Source: Gammaproteobacteria bacterium
GTDB lineage: Bacteria; Pseudomonadota; Gammaproteobacteria; Tenderiales; Tenderiaceae
Length of the DNA: 64,000 nucleotides
NCBI GenBank assembly: GCA_021731365.1
Contig: JAKFXL010000026.1
Location: 1-64,000 of the forward strand
Direction of reading: 5' to 3'
Positions 18,893 to 28,030 of this stretch are shown piece after piece. The first letter of the stretch is position 1. Each line of letters begins with the position of its first letter. The translations under genes were made by a program, and so were the position numbers. The notes under the pieces were generated by a model. It did no database searches. It saw nothing but the letters and a program-made list of their open reading frames with translations, and was not told the origin of the DNA.

Positions 18893-20182
18893 TCAGTTTG
18901 AATCGGCATAACGTGTCCCCATTATGGCCGCACCACTGCGGCTGGTATTGATAAATCTGACCTGTGGATGTTGGGCGATATAACGTTCAAGATCACGCAT
19001 ATAACCACGCAGATTTTTTGATGTCAGAACCTGCTGGCCATGGCCATCCTCGAGCCACTCCTGATAACCAGTTTGATCGGCCGGCTGACAGAACACAGCG
19101 CTGGCAACATGTGTTTTGTTGCCCGGAAAGGAAAAGTCCGCCCCCAACAGATGGAGCTGACAACTGCCCATCTTTACCGCCAGATCAACCGCGGCATGCA
19201 GCACAGTACCCGCTGCGTAAAGCATGCCTTTGGGAGAGTGCGACATTAACTTTTCATAGAGTGGACTATTAGAGTAGGCGGCATAACGCGGCCCGGGCCA
19301 CTGTTTAAGCACATCACCATGCACAATCGGAAAATAGATCAGTGGTATATCTTTCAGTGGCGCAAGATCGACATCAAAGAGCTTCATGATGTGGTCACGC
19401 ACACCATCGATGGTTACAACATAATCAGGAACGATGCCTTGCAGCAATAACGGTTTGAGTGCCGCATCAACCGCAATCAAACAGTTATCGGCACCGCGTC
19501 CGCGTAGATGTTCATAATGCTCACTCAACGACGGCCCGGCCGCCGCCACATAACAGGGGCGATCTCCATGACGCCCAAATAGCAGCTCCACGTCACCATC
19601 CTGTTTAACCAGTGGTAAATTCTCATCGATCTGTTGCTGGAACTGGCGGTTACCCCTGATCCGGCTATTGAGATAACCAGTATCCAGCTCGAGTACGATC
19701 AGGTCACGCACCCTGGCGGCGGCCGGTTCGATAAGTTTAAGACATGCCGGCACCACGGCAAACGGCGCCCGAATATCGGTTGTTGCTGTTGCCAGTGTTA
19801 GATTACTGCGTGTATCCGCCAACCAGTCACGGTGATCAAAATGCCGGAGACAACTTCTGAATAGTTCCAGACTCAGTATCACCACCTCCAACCGTTGCAG
19901 CCATGGCCTTTGCAACAACTCGCGCTGAAGATCACCCGTTGCCACACCGTAGACCCACACCGTGGTTGCGGACTCTGGTGCCATTGATGCTTGCAGACGT
20001 GCCTCACTCCGACTATCAAAACAGCTGCTCAGATGAATGCCATCCACCAGCAACGTCGGCTGTTGGGTTTCACTGATGAAGTGCGCCCGCTCAGGAGAGG
20101 TTAGCTTGACAAGCGACTGATACAGCGGCGGCCAGCGCCGTTCAATCAGCTGAAGATTTTGCTGCAAAAAGTCACTCTGCAT
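18893..20182 (-). CDS. Second Maf-type (DUF115) glycosyltransferase
   Basis: A 429-residue DUF115 protein, about half the size of the maf at 16091. The nucleotide-binding motif YVAAAGPSLSEHY is at about residues 211-223, followed by VDAALKPLL and VVTIDGVRDH, and the distal LLGADFSFPGNKTH motif at about 340-353, matching the GVDL region of Maf. The N-terminal ~200 residues are Maf-like but divergent, and the TPR tail is absent. Likely a sialic-acid-type transferase acting on flagellin or on the first sugar. It lies directly after the GH57-like gene and before the 87-residue gene. Confidence 0.8.
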   Translation of the reverse strand: MQSDFLQQNLQLIERRWPPLYQSLVKLTSPERAHFISETQQPTLLVDGIHLSSCFDSRSEARLQASMAPESATTVWVYGVATGDLQRELLQRPWLQRLEVVILSLELFRSCLRHFDHRDWLADTRSNLTLATATTDIRAPFAVVPACLKLIEPAAARVRDLIVLELDTGYLNSRIRGNRQFQQQIDENLPLVKQDGDVELLFGRHGDRPCYVAAAGPSLSEHYEHLRGRGADNCLIAVDAALKPLLLQGIVPDYVVTIDGVRDHIMKLFDVDLAPLKDIPLIYFPIVHGDVLKQWPGPRYAAYSNSPLYEKLMSHSPKGMLYAAGTVLHAAVDLAVKMGSCQLHLLGADFSFPGNKTHVASAVFCQPADQTGYQEWLEDGHGQQVLTSKNLRGYMRDLERYIAQHPQVRFINTSRSGAAIMGTRYADSN

Positions 20183-20188
20183 ATGTCA

Positions 20189-22153
20189 CTACCTTGAAGG
20201 ACTGATTGAAAAAGAGAAGCCTGGCAGCTCGGCGCCATCACGCGATGACTCATCCAGCTCTGCCAGCGAGAAGATAACTCTTGTCAGCGCCGCGGGTGAA
20301 CACTCACGATGATAGAGCATCGGGAACGCTGCACACGCCGATGGCTGCCAGTCGATCACCACCCCTACCGTATCATCTGTCACCGTGATTGACCCGCTCT
20401 CCCCGCCCAGGCCGGTAGTCGCAGAGACCAGCGTCGAGGCGGGCTGGGTATGCAGTACATCACGGTCGAGTTCAAAAGACTCCACCATCTTGCCACCGTT
20501 GCGGGTCCGCACCTTAACGGTTCCAGTAAAGGCCTCGGGCAGAAAGGTGAGATAACCGGTGCGCACGGTGCCATAGGGGCGCTTCCAGCCAGGAAACTCA
20601 ATGCCAAAACCAACCGTTTCACCATGACGTGAAATACGCAGCTGTTTGACGATCTCGCCATCCTTGGTGACAAGCACGGCGCGCAGATAGAGATGGTGTT
20701 CATCATGTGTGATCACTGGCTCGACCTTTTCCAGATCGGTGATGCGTTGATGTTGTGTCACCTTTTCGATCACGGTAATGGCCGAGTAAAAGTCTGCACC
20801 CAGTTCAATAGAGTCAAAATAGCCGTGGGGCAAGGTACCAATCACCGGCTGCCAGCCATGACTCCTGAAGGCGAGTGAATCAATCGCCATACCACGCCGC
20901 AGGTTCACTCGCAGCCGGATGTCAGGCGTAACAAGTGTCAGCATGATGCCCTCGGGGTCACGCTCAACAGTCACACCATCACATACACCGTGATTACTCT
21001 TCTTGGTAGGGAACAGCTGTTCCAGACCACCATCAAAACTACTGTTGTCGCCAAGTGCGGCCAACATCTGCCGCACCTGCTGCTGTGCAGCAGACCAACG
21101 TTCGGCGGTAATGTGGGTGCGGATGTCACTCGACCAGAGTTCGCAAAGACTACGCCACTGCACCTCATCATTGCCACCCTTCAGAGATTGATAGAGGCGC
21201 TGACACATGGTGTTTAACCAGAGGTCGTCGCGCCCGGTGATGGCCCAGCGGCTGATGTTGTACTTAGCCTGTTTTTTAACCGGGATCGGCTGTGTTGCTG
21301 ATGTCAGACAGAGTGACTCAAGACCATTGAGTGACAAATGTTTCTTCAGCACAATCGAAGGCAGTGCCATTTCAATAACATATTCATTAACAAGCTTATC
21401 AAACAGATTTGCTAAGCGCTGCCATTCACCTTCGGGATGCAGCTTCGATTCTGAATCATAACGACCGGGGCGATAATCAAATATCTCGGCATCGTTGCAG
21501 TAGAGCGCCAACGGCACGCGACTATTAGCCAGTCGCTTCTCGAAATAACCGAGATAATCGACCTGACGAATATCACCGTGGCAATAACGCTGCAATTTCT
21601 GAAACAGGATTGAATCGGACCAGAGCACGGGCAGCCTGATACTGCCACTCTGATCGCTCGCGTAACTGGGCAGACGCTGTTGGCTGGCGATGAAATCGTG
21701 GGCCAGCGTCACATTGTCACTATCCATGATGATGCCTTCATAGCCCGCATCCTGATAAAGTTCCAGCATGCCCGACGAGTAGGCCATCTCATTGACCAGC
21801 GCCAACCTTGGCTTAACGCCCAGTAACTCTTCATAGATATTCAAACCGATACGCTGGTTCCACTGATTCACCTCAAACGGAATCAACGGTCCAATAATTT
21901 GACAATAACCACTGCCTATCAGCTCGGTACGCCCCGCTGCCAGCGCTGCCCTGAAGCGTGTCACCCACGCTGGTAGCAGTGCATTGATCTGCAATAACGT
22001 CCAGCCAGTCAATTCGATACCAATCTTAAAGTCACACTGCTCTATCAATTCGAGCAGCGGCATATAACACTTCTCTATCACCGTGCCGCGCTGCCCTTCC
22101 GCAATGGATGAGTAGGCCAGGTTGAGATGGAAGATGGTATAGGCCTGTTTCAT
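20189..22153 (-). CDS. GH57-like (glycoside hydrolase family 57) protein
   Basis: The 654-residue product has the fold signature of GH57: an N-terminal region starting AYTIFHLNLAYSSI, GRTELIGSGYCQIIGPLIP, then LVNEMAYSSGMLELYQDAGY carrying the putative catalytic Glu, and ALYCNDAEIFDYRPG with a candidate acid/base Asp. The last ~280 residues are beta-rich, as in the C-terminal domain of this family. No signal peptide is visible, so it should be cytoplasmic. GH57 enzymes normally act on alpha-glucans; in a flagellin-glycan operon it may act on an unusual glycan or intermediate, which I cannot define. Its start overlaps the preceding fusion gene by 4 nt. Confidence 0.72.
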   Translation of the reverse strand: MKQAYTIFHLNLAYSSIAEGQRGTVIEKCYMPLLELIEQCDFKIGIELTGWTLLQINALLPAWVTRFRAALAAGRTELIGSGYCQIIGPLIPFEVNQWNQRIGLNIYEELLGVKPRLALVNEMAYSSGMLELYQDAGYEGIIMDSDNVTLAHDFIASQQRLPSYASDQSGSIRLPVLWSDSILFQKLQRYCHGDIRQVDYLGYFEKRLANSRVPLALYCNDAEIFDYRPGRYDSESKLHPEGEWQRLANLFDKLVNEYVIEMALPSIVLKKHLSLNGLESLCLTSATQPIPVKKQAKYNISRWAITGRDDLWLNTMCQRLYQSLKGGNDEVQWRSLCELWSSDIRTHITAERWSAAQQQVRQMLAALGDNSSFDGGLEQLFPTKKSNHGVCDGVTVERDPEGIMLTLVTPDIRLRVNLRRGMAIDSLAFRSHGWQPVIGTLPHGYFDSIELGADFYSAITVIEKVTQHQRITDLEKVEPVITHDEHHLYLRAVLVTKDGEIVKQLRISRHGETVGFGIEFPGWKRPYGTVRTGYLTFLPEAFTGTVKVRTRNGGKMVESFELDRDVLHTQPASTLVSATTGLGGESGSITVTDDTVGVVIDWQPSACAAFPMLYHRECSPAALTRVIFSLAELDESSRDGAELPGFSFSISPSR

Positions 22154-23916
22154 TGTCGGCGCTCCAATAGTCCCATCACACTGGCGGCCAGTTTGATGCC
22201 GCCGTTGCTGCTGGCCATCCTTTGCGTTGCATTTTTTACCAACTCCCTGGCGGCCTTAACATCACTTATCAACGTTACCAGTGCCGCCACCGCATCCCCC
22301 GGCGTCATGGCCAACCGCGCCACTTCTGCCGTGATAAAAGCTGCCATCTCGGCCTGCTGGCTACTATCAGGATGATAGACGACCACCGGTTTTGCCAGCT
22401 TCAACAACTCAAACAGCGTAACGCCATACGGCGTCAGGGCGTAATCGGCCTGTGCCATCAACTGCGCCAGATTGTCAGGTGCGTGTTCAATATGCCATGT
22501 CAGTCGTGGATTCATTGGCACTTCAGGCACATTGGCATAAGGCCCTATTATCCAGGTGATGATTGTTCCTGCTGGCAACGCACCATCAAGCATAGCTGGC
22601 CAGAGCGCACCCAAACCATAATGGTCACTACCACCCGTCATCACCAGAACTTTATTACCATCACTCCAGGGAGACGGCTGTAACGCCGGATCAAAAAAGT
22701 AATTATCCCAACCAAACAAAATCTTCTCCTGCTCTGCCAACACCCTCTGCTCAGGGGTGAGATAGAACGATGGAATAAAGATAAAATCGAGCAGCTCATG
22801 CTGTTCAATCAGACCATCAACGGCTACCGTGGCAATCTGTTGCTGGCGTAGTTGTGCCAACAACATTCCAAAATCAAGATTCAAACGGTCAGAAGCCACA
22901 TCTATTACCACCGCCTCGGGATTGCATGTCATTAATGTTTGTAATAGAAAATCGGAATCACTATTTGCAGCAATAAATCGGTGTGGCAACAGTTCCAGAT
23001 TAGAAAGTGAAACCGCATCACCCACAATCAACAACTCAACGGCGGCCGAGTGACGATCCTGTAACGCCCGCGCCAGGACCATGGCGCGGCGCAGATGGCC
23101 CAGTCCAACCAACTCACCGCAATGAGTAAGTAAAACAATCTTTGCTGATCGATCATTAACACCTTTTTGCCGTACCTGTTGATTGATACTACGCAACGAC
23201 TCATCGGCCAGCAGCTGATCAATTACCCAAGGCAGCGCGACGATAGAGGATTGTGGATTCTGCGCATACCAGCGTCGGTAAACAGTGGCCATAAATTGAT
23301 AATCAGAGGGGGTGTCAACCGAGATGCGATGTTCAATGCGTGAAAACATCTCATCATCGGTCACATATATTTTTGTCAGCCCCGTCGCTTTTTTCAGCGA
23401 ACTGCCCACATGCTCCCGCTCACTCACATCGGTTGCCAATGCCACCAACCGCTGCCATGTTTTGATCGGCCAGGGCATGAAGCCCTCATGTATGGAGCGC
23501 CGTTCTGCCCGGCTGGAACGCAGTTCAACCAGATCAGCTTGAGGCGCGGCAAGCAGTGCGTTGATAAGACGTGCAGCAACCTGCGGCTCGATCAGCGGTG
23601 AGTCACCACAAAAATAGACAACGATCTGCGGCTGGTACTGTTTAACGATGGCATCAACACGCCCCACCACATCGTTAACATCACCGTCATAGGCAAACAG
23701 CGCTTTACCCGCCTGCTGCGCCCACTGCACCAGCGGCAGGTTGTAATCATCGGCGGTGGTGGCGAGCACGATGGCATCCAGCTCAACAATCTGTTCCAAC
23801 CGTTCAAAGATGCGGGCGATGAGTGGTTTGCCCGCCAGGTCGAGCAGATGTTTGCCCGGCAAGCGGCTGGAGTTGAGACGCGCCCCCACAATACCCAGGA
23901 CTCTGCACTTGCTCAT
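22150..23916 (-). CDS. Fusion: SpsF/PseF-type cytidylyltransferase + PseG hydrolase
   Basis: Two domains of the nonulosonic acid pathway are joined in one chain of about 588 residues. The first ~250 residues are an SpsF-like nucleotidyltransferase (GARLNSSRLPGKHL at about 12-25, FCGDSPLIEP at about 103-112, ISVDTPSDY near 200), expected to make the CMP-sugar. The rest is PseG-like, a GT-B fold hydrolase that removes UDP from the 6-deoxy-altropyranose intermediate; GLGHLRRAMVLARAL is near 271 and TPYGVTLFELLKLAKP near 500. ATG at 23916 is chosen; TTG at 23934 lies inside the previous gene. Separate PseF and PseG are the rule. Confidence 0.82.
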   Translation of the reverse strand: MSKCRVLGIVGARLNSSRLPGKHLLDLAGKPLIARIFERLEQIVELDAIVLATTADDYNLPLVQWAQQAGKALFAYDGDVNDVVGRVDAIVKQYQPQIVVYFCGDSPLIEPQVAARLINALLAAPQADLVELRSSRAERRSIHEGFMPWPIKTWQRLVALATDVSEREHVGSSLKKATGLTKIYVTDDEMFSRIEHRISVDTPSDYQFMATVYRRWYAQNPQSSIVALPWVIDQLLADESLRSINQQVRQKGVNDRSAKIVLLTHCGELVGLGHLRRAMVLARALQDRHSAAVELLIVGDAVSLSNLELLPHRFIAANSDSDFLLQTLMTCNPEAVVIDVASDRLNLDFGMLLAQLRQQQIATVAVDGLIEQHELLDFIFIPSFYLTPEQRVLAEQEKILFGWDNYFFDPALQPSPWSDGNKVLVMTGGSDHYGLGALWPAMLDGALPAGTIITWIIGPYANVPEVPMNPRLTWHIEHAPDNLAQLMAQADYALTPYGVTLFELLKLAKPVVVYHPDSSQQAEMAAFITAEVARLAMTPGDAVAALVTLISDVKAARELVKNATQRMASSNGGIKLAASVMGLLERRQ

Positions 23917-23920
23917 GGTG

Positions 23921-25135
23921 TCACTGCATCTCAATCACGATGTTATTGATAACCTCGTCAGCACGGGCCAACGCCTCAGTCCTGTCATTCCCTATGGTGA
24001 TGACAAAGCCGGCACGTTTTGTATGATCGCTCATCGTACCGATCTGTTCACCCGGCTCGACAAAAAAACCGAGCCGATGGACCCACGGTTTGGCTGCGTA
24101 CTCATCGACATAATGGATCGCCTTTACCACACCGGGCTGCGGCAAGAAGTAACGAATCGCCACACCCTTGTGATACTTTGGCAGCAGCACTTCGATATCA
24201 GGTTTTTCACCCAATGCCAACTGGATTGCCGCGCCAACCAGGTCAACCCCCGTTGCCAGCGGTATCTGATCACTGGAGAACCAACCACCAGAAAGACGCG
24301 CGGCAATTTCAATCACCTTCGGACCATCCGCCGTCATCACCATATCACCCTTGGCAATACCGTTCATAATCCCCATGGAACGACCAGCCTGCTCTGCCAG
24401 TGCGATGATTTCCTGTTGATGCTCGTTACTCAAAGACGAAGGCTGTTCACCTCCATTCTCGATTACATAAGGTGAAAATCGCTCCAAGTATTCGTAGTTG
24501 CGATCAGAGAATCCAGAGGTGTAACCGATACCATCTACCATCACCGTCTCGCTGCTCACTTGTGGACCTGGCAGATACTGCTCCACCATCACACGGCTGG
24601 TAGGTGATTGTGATCGCGCATGTTCATAGGCCCAGCCAAGATCGACGTCTTCATTCAGTAGCAACACACCACGGGCGCCACGACTATCGACCGGTTTGAT
24701 AATCAGACGTGCGCCACGCTCGTTTACAATCTGTTGCAGCTGTGCCAGCGACTGCACCGCACTGAACCACGGGATGGCGATACCATCACGCAGGAAACGC
24801 TGTTTCATCAGCAGTTTGTCGGCGGCGAGATGTGCTGCCTCCAGACTCAATCCGGGCAATCCCAAAGCATCCGCCACCGCAGCCACCGTCAGCGGCACAT
24901 CGGCGGCCATGCAGATAACGCCATCAAGTTTGCATCGGTTGATGTGGTAATCACGGGCAACAGCGACTGTCTGCTCAAGATCGTAGGTACTCGCAATCAA
25001 ATGATCATCGGCAAACTCGAACCCCGGCGCAGCGGGATTCATGTCACTCACCACCACATGCAGCCCCATCGCCTTGGCGCGTTTGATGCCTGGCACCGCC
25101 TCGGCGCCGCCGCTAATAACCAGCAGTGTTTTCAT
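23921..25135 (-). CDS. ATP-grasp carboxylate-amine ligase
   Basis: ATP-grasp enzymes activate a carboxylate as acyl phosphate and join it to an amine or thiol. The N-terminal Rossmann-like part starts LLVISGGAEAVPGIKRAKAMG; the ATP-grasp core has RLIIKPVDSRGARGVLLL (about residue 135-150), VMVEQYLPGPQVSSE, and the Mg-binding KVIEIAARLSGGW segment; a C-terminal domain follows. The overall pattern is like PylC/biotin carboxylase-type ligases. ATG at 25135 lies after the fkbM stop and is preferred over upstream starts. I infer that it acylates the amino group of the nonulosonic acid or its precursor, replacing the missing PseH; the real substrate is unknown. Confidence 0.75.
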   Translation of the reverse strand: MKTLLVISGGAEAVPGIKRAKAMGLHVVVSDMNPAAPGFEFADDHLIASTYDLEQTVAVARDYHINRCKLDGVICMAADVPLTVAAVADALGLPGLSLEAAHLAADKLLMKQRFLRDGIAIPWFSAVQSLAQLQQIVNERGARLIIKPVDSRGARGVLLLNEDVDLGWAYEHARSQSPTSRVMVEQYLPGPQVSSETVMVDGIGYTSGFSDRNYEYLERFSPYVIENGGEQPSSLSNEHQQEIIALAEQAGRSMGIMNGIAKGDMVMTADGPKVIEIAARLSGGWFSSDQIPLATGVDLVGAAIQLALGEKPDIEVLLPKYHKGVAIRYFLPQPGVVKAIHYVDEYAAKPWVHRLGFFVEPGEQIGTMSDHTKRAGFVITIGNDRTEALARADEVINNIVIEMQ

Positions 25136-25158
25136 TCTGATTTTATCTACCATTTCAT

Positions 25159-26247
25159 TTAGGATGCACACTTGGCATATAACACATAGTCCAATGGACT
25201 TTGTCGGTGGTGTGCCAGATAACAGCGATAGTTTGGATTAATACGATTGATCATCAGCGGTACTTGCCACATGTCATCTGGTTCATGATAAGCGCTGATC
25301 ATCAACTTTGGCTGATCACGCACCAACGTTTCAGCGGCACCCTGTAAGGCATTCACCTCCGCGCCTTCTATATCCATCTTGATCACATCCACCTTTAACC
25401 CACGTGCACGGACAAAATCGTCGATACTGGTCACCTCTATTTTTTGTTCACCATTGACCGAAACGTGATACTGCATACTATTTTCAACCGACGTATTAAA
25501 ACTCAACGTGGTTGTCTCATGCCACATTCCGACGTGGCATGGCACTACCACCGATGCCAACTTCTCATCTTTAATCGTAGCTAACAGTTTCTGATAGTTT
25601 CCAGGCTCCGGCTCAAACGAGTATATGGTGCAGTTTCTATCTAATTCACGGACAAATTCCAGAGCGGTGTCTCCAGACCACGCACCACCATCGAGGATAG
25701 TATCGCCACCCTCTGGCAATACCAGCGGGTGGTAGTACTGTGGAAAATCAGCATGTAAGAAAAAAGCAGGATCGAGGGTAAGGCGATACTTGAGCAGCGC
25801 CCGATAGGTGGCACGTGATGGCTCATCTGACAATAACGCGTAAGCAGCCTCTATTTGCTCCGCCGCACCCAGAATTTGTTCCGTAACGTAGTGACTCTTC
25901 CAGCGCTTAAAGTCAAAAGCAAACCCGAAATAGTAGTATTTCATACCCAGCTGTTGCAGCTGTCTGCCAATGTCACCACCCCAGTCACTTGCCACTAATA
26001 CCATTGTGTCGGGATATTCCTGCAACTGTTCTGGAGTGATGATCAGTATTTCATTAACTGTATCACCCTGCTTTTCTCGATCATTATCACAAACACGAAG
26101 AACTGTAACGCCTAACTCCTGTAATACACGAATTGCATGTTTTCCACTACCTCCGGCACCAAAAACAATCACTTGTGAAACATCACGCAGCAGATCATCT
26201 ATTGCCATATAGCGATGAGATATCTCTTTTAATAATTCATTTAACAT
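25159..26247 (-). CDS. FkbM-family methyltransferase with N-terminal Rossmann-like domain
   Basis: The C-terminal half has FkbM features: DTILDGGAWSGDTALEFVREL (SAM motif I), YSFEPEPGNYQKL, VTSIDDFV and VIKMDIEGAEVNALQGA. FkbM enzymes are usually SAM-dependent O-methyltransferases. The N-terminal ~110 residues form another domain beginning VIVFGAGGSGKHAIRVLQEL with VCDNDREKQGDTV, a GxGxxG nucleotide-binding-like module also found at the C-terminus of the methyltransferase at 28031. It may recognise the carrier or nucleotide part of the substrate. Context points to O-methylation of the flagellin glycan. Confidence 0.85.
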   Translation of the reverse strand: MLNELLKEISHRYMAIDDLLRDVSQVIVFGAGGSGKHAIRVLQELGVTVLRVCDNDREKQGDTVNEILIITPEQLQEYPDTMVLVASDWGGDIGRQLQQLGMKYYYFGFAFDFKRWKSHYVTEQILGAAEQIEAAYALLSDEPSRATYRALLKYRLTLDPAFFLHADFPQYYHPLVLPEGGDTILDGGAWSGDTALEFVRELDRNCTIYSFEPEPGNYQKLLATIKDEKLASVVVPCHVGMWHETTTLSFNTSVENSMQYHVSVNGEQKIEVTSIDDFVRARGLKVDVIKMDIEGAEVNALQGAAETLVRDQPKLMISAYHEPDDMWQVPLMINRINPNYRCYLAHHRQSPLDYVLYAKCAS

Positions 26248-26312
26248 TTATCTCGATTCCCATTTACAAACAACCCGGCATCACAAACAGCTACCTTGAT
26301 AAGACTGTTTTT

Positions 26313-28004
26313 TCAACGATACGGCCACATTAGATCCAAAGTCTGCCCTGCTAACAGGATGGGCGAAATATCCTCTTTTTCATCCACTATGCAGTGGACC
26401 AGCACCGGGCCGTGATGGGAAAATGCATCTTGCAGCGTCGCCTCAACACTAGCGCTCTCACTCACTGTAAAAGCACGGATACCGTACCCCCGGGCAATCG
26501 CGGCAAAATCGGGATTCCACTTATTGCCCGTGGTGGGATCATCCTGCCAGTTGAAGTTTTGAAACTGCGAGACAATGCCCAGACGATGGTTGTCGAGCAC
26601 GATGATCTTCAGCGGCAGATTACGTTCAGCCACGGCCCCCAGCTCCTGCATGTTCATCTGAAACGAGCCATCACCGACAATACAGATCACCAACGCATCT
26701 TTGTCATCAAGTTGCGCCCCTACCGCACTCGGAAGGTCATATCCCATGGTGCCGTGGCCACCCGATGTCAGCAGTCTGCGTTGTGGATAGTCAAAGCTGA
26801 AATGGCGCGCTACCCAGTGTTGATGAGAGCCCACACCGGTGAGGCAGATCACACGTTTGTCACGGCTTAAGCGGTCGGCGCTCTCTACTACCAGTTGCGG
26901 TTTAAGCTTGCCCTGTTTGTTATAAGTCAACGCATACTCTTGCCGCCACCCTGCAATCTGTTGTCGCCAGGCGGACCATTGCGGCAGCTGCACCTTTTTC
27001 AATTCCAATAACAGTGCTGCCAAAGCTGCCTTGGCATCGGCATTGATCAACAGATTGGTACGCACCCGGCCGTGTTTGGCCTCATTGGCATCCAGGTCGA
27101 TACGTACAATGCGTGCAGCTGGGGCAAAACGGTCAAACTGATTGCCGGTCTGGCGTACATCGAGACGTGAGCCAATGGCCAATACCAGATCGGCATTTTG
27201 AATTGTCTTGCCTGCATACTGATTGCCGGTGTGGCCGTGAAACCCCAGCGCCAATTCAGAATCAGAAGGCATCGCTCCCAGACCCAGCAGTGAATGTGAG
27301 ACAGGAATGCCATAGGTTGTTGCCAGCTCACGCAATAGTTCATGGCTGCGTGACAACAGCACACCCTGCCCGGCGATGATGACCGGACGCTGCGCCTCAC
27401 TCAGCCACTGCGCCAACTCTGCTACGCCAGCAAGATCGTCTGCCTGATCATCTTTCGACATGGCAGGCACAACTGCAGGGGCAGACAACTCACCACGCTG
27501 CACATCCATCGGCATATCGATCAACACCGGACCAAAACGGCCACTGCTGGCGATATGAAATGCCTGCTCCATCACCCGCGCCAGATCGTCCTGATGCTCT
27601 ACCAGAAACTGCGCCTTGGTGATCGATGTCATCAGGGCGCAGCTGTCAGTCTCCTGAAAACCACGTTGCCGTACCGGCAGATCCCGTTTGAGATCGCCGG
27701 TCCCTACCTGGCCGGTAATCACGATCAACGGCGTACTGTCATAATAGGCGTCGGCTACCGCGCTAATGAGGTTGGTGACACCCGGCCCCGAGGTCACCAT
27801 CACTACCTGGGGCTGCTGCCGCAGGCGTGATACTGCCAGCGCGGCATAACCGGCTCCCTGTTCGTGACGGCCGCAAAATATATCCAACCCTCTTTTTTTG
27901 GCATCATCCAGGATTGGCGCAATCGTACCGCCAGGATAAACATATAGACGCTCACAGCCGTGACGAACAAATGCATCGACGATAACTTCAGCACCGATTG
28001 GCAT
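26313..28004 (-). CDS. Thiamine-diphosphate enzyme, acetolactate-synthase-like
   Basis: A full-length 563-residue TPP enzyme of the ALS/pyruvate decarboxylase superfamily. N-terminal YVYPGGTIAPILDD and the catalytic Glu in CGRHEQGAGYAALAVSR; MVTSGPGVTNLISAVADAYYDSTPLIVITGQV; C-terminal TPP/Mg site IVGDGSFQMNMQELGAV with downstream VLDNHRLGIVSQFQ. Housekeeping acetolactate synthase is normally next to ilvH/ilvC, not here. It may decarboxylate or ligate a 2-oxo acid feeding the glycan side chain; the substrate cannot be read from the sequence. Confidence 0.85.
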   Translation of the reverse strand: MPIGAEVIVDAFVRHGCERLYVYPGGTIAPILDDAKKRGLDIFCGRHEQGAGYAALAVSRLRQQPQVVMVTSGPGVTNLISAVADAYYDSTPLIVITGQVGTGDLKRDLPVRQRGFQETDSCALMTSITKAQFLVEHQDDLARVMEQAFHIASSGRFGPVLIDMPMDVQRGELSAPAVVPAMSKDDQADDLAGVAELAQWLSEAQRPVIIAGQGVLLSRSHELLRELATTYGIPVSHSLLGLGAMPSDSELALGFHGHTGNQYAGKTIQNADLVLAIGSRLDVRQTGNQFDRFAPAARIVRIDLDANEAKHGRVRTNLLINADAKAALAALLLELKKVQLPQWSAWRQQIAGWRQEYALTYNKQGKLKPQLVVESADRLSRDKRVICLTGVGSHQHWVARHFSFDYPQRRLLTSGGHGTMGYDLPSAVGAQLDDKDALVICIVGDGSFQMNMQELGAVAERNLPLKIIVLDNHRLGIVSQFQNFNWQDDPTTGNKWNPDFAAIARGYGIRAFTVSESASVEATLQDAFSHHGPVLVHCIVDEKEDISPILLAGQTLDLMWPYR

Positions 28005-28030
28005 ATTTAAAACCCCATTTCATCTTCGAT

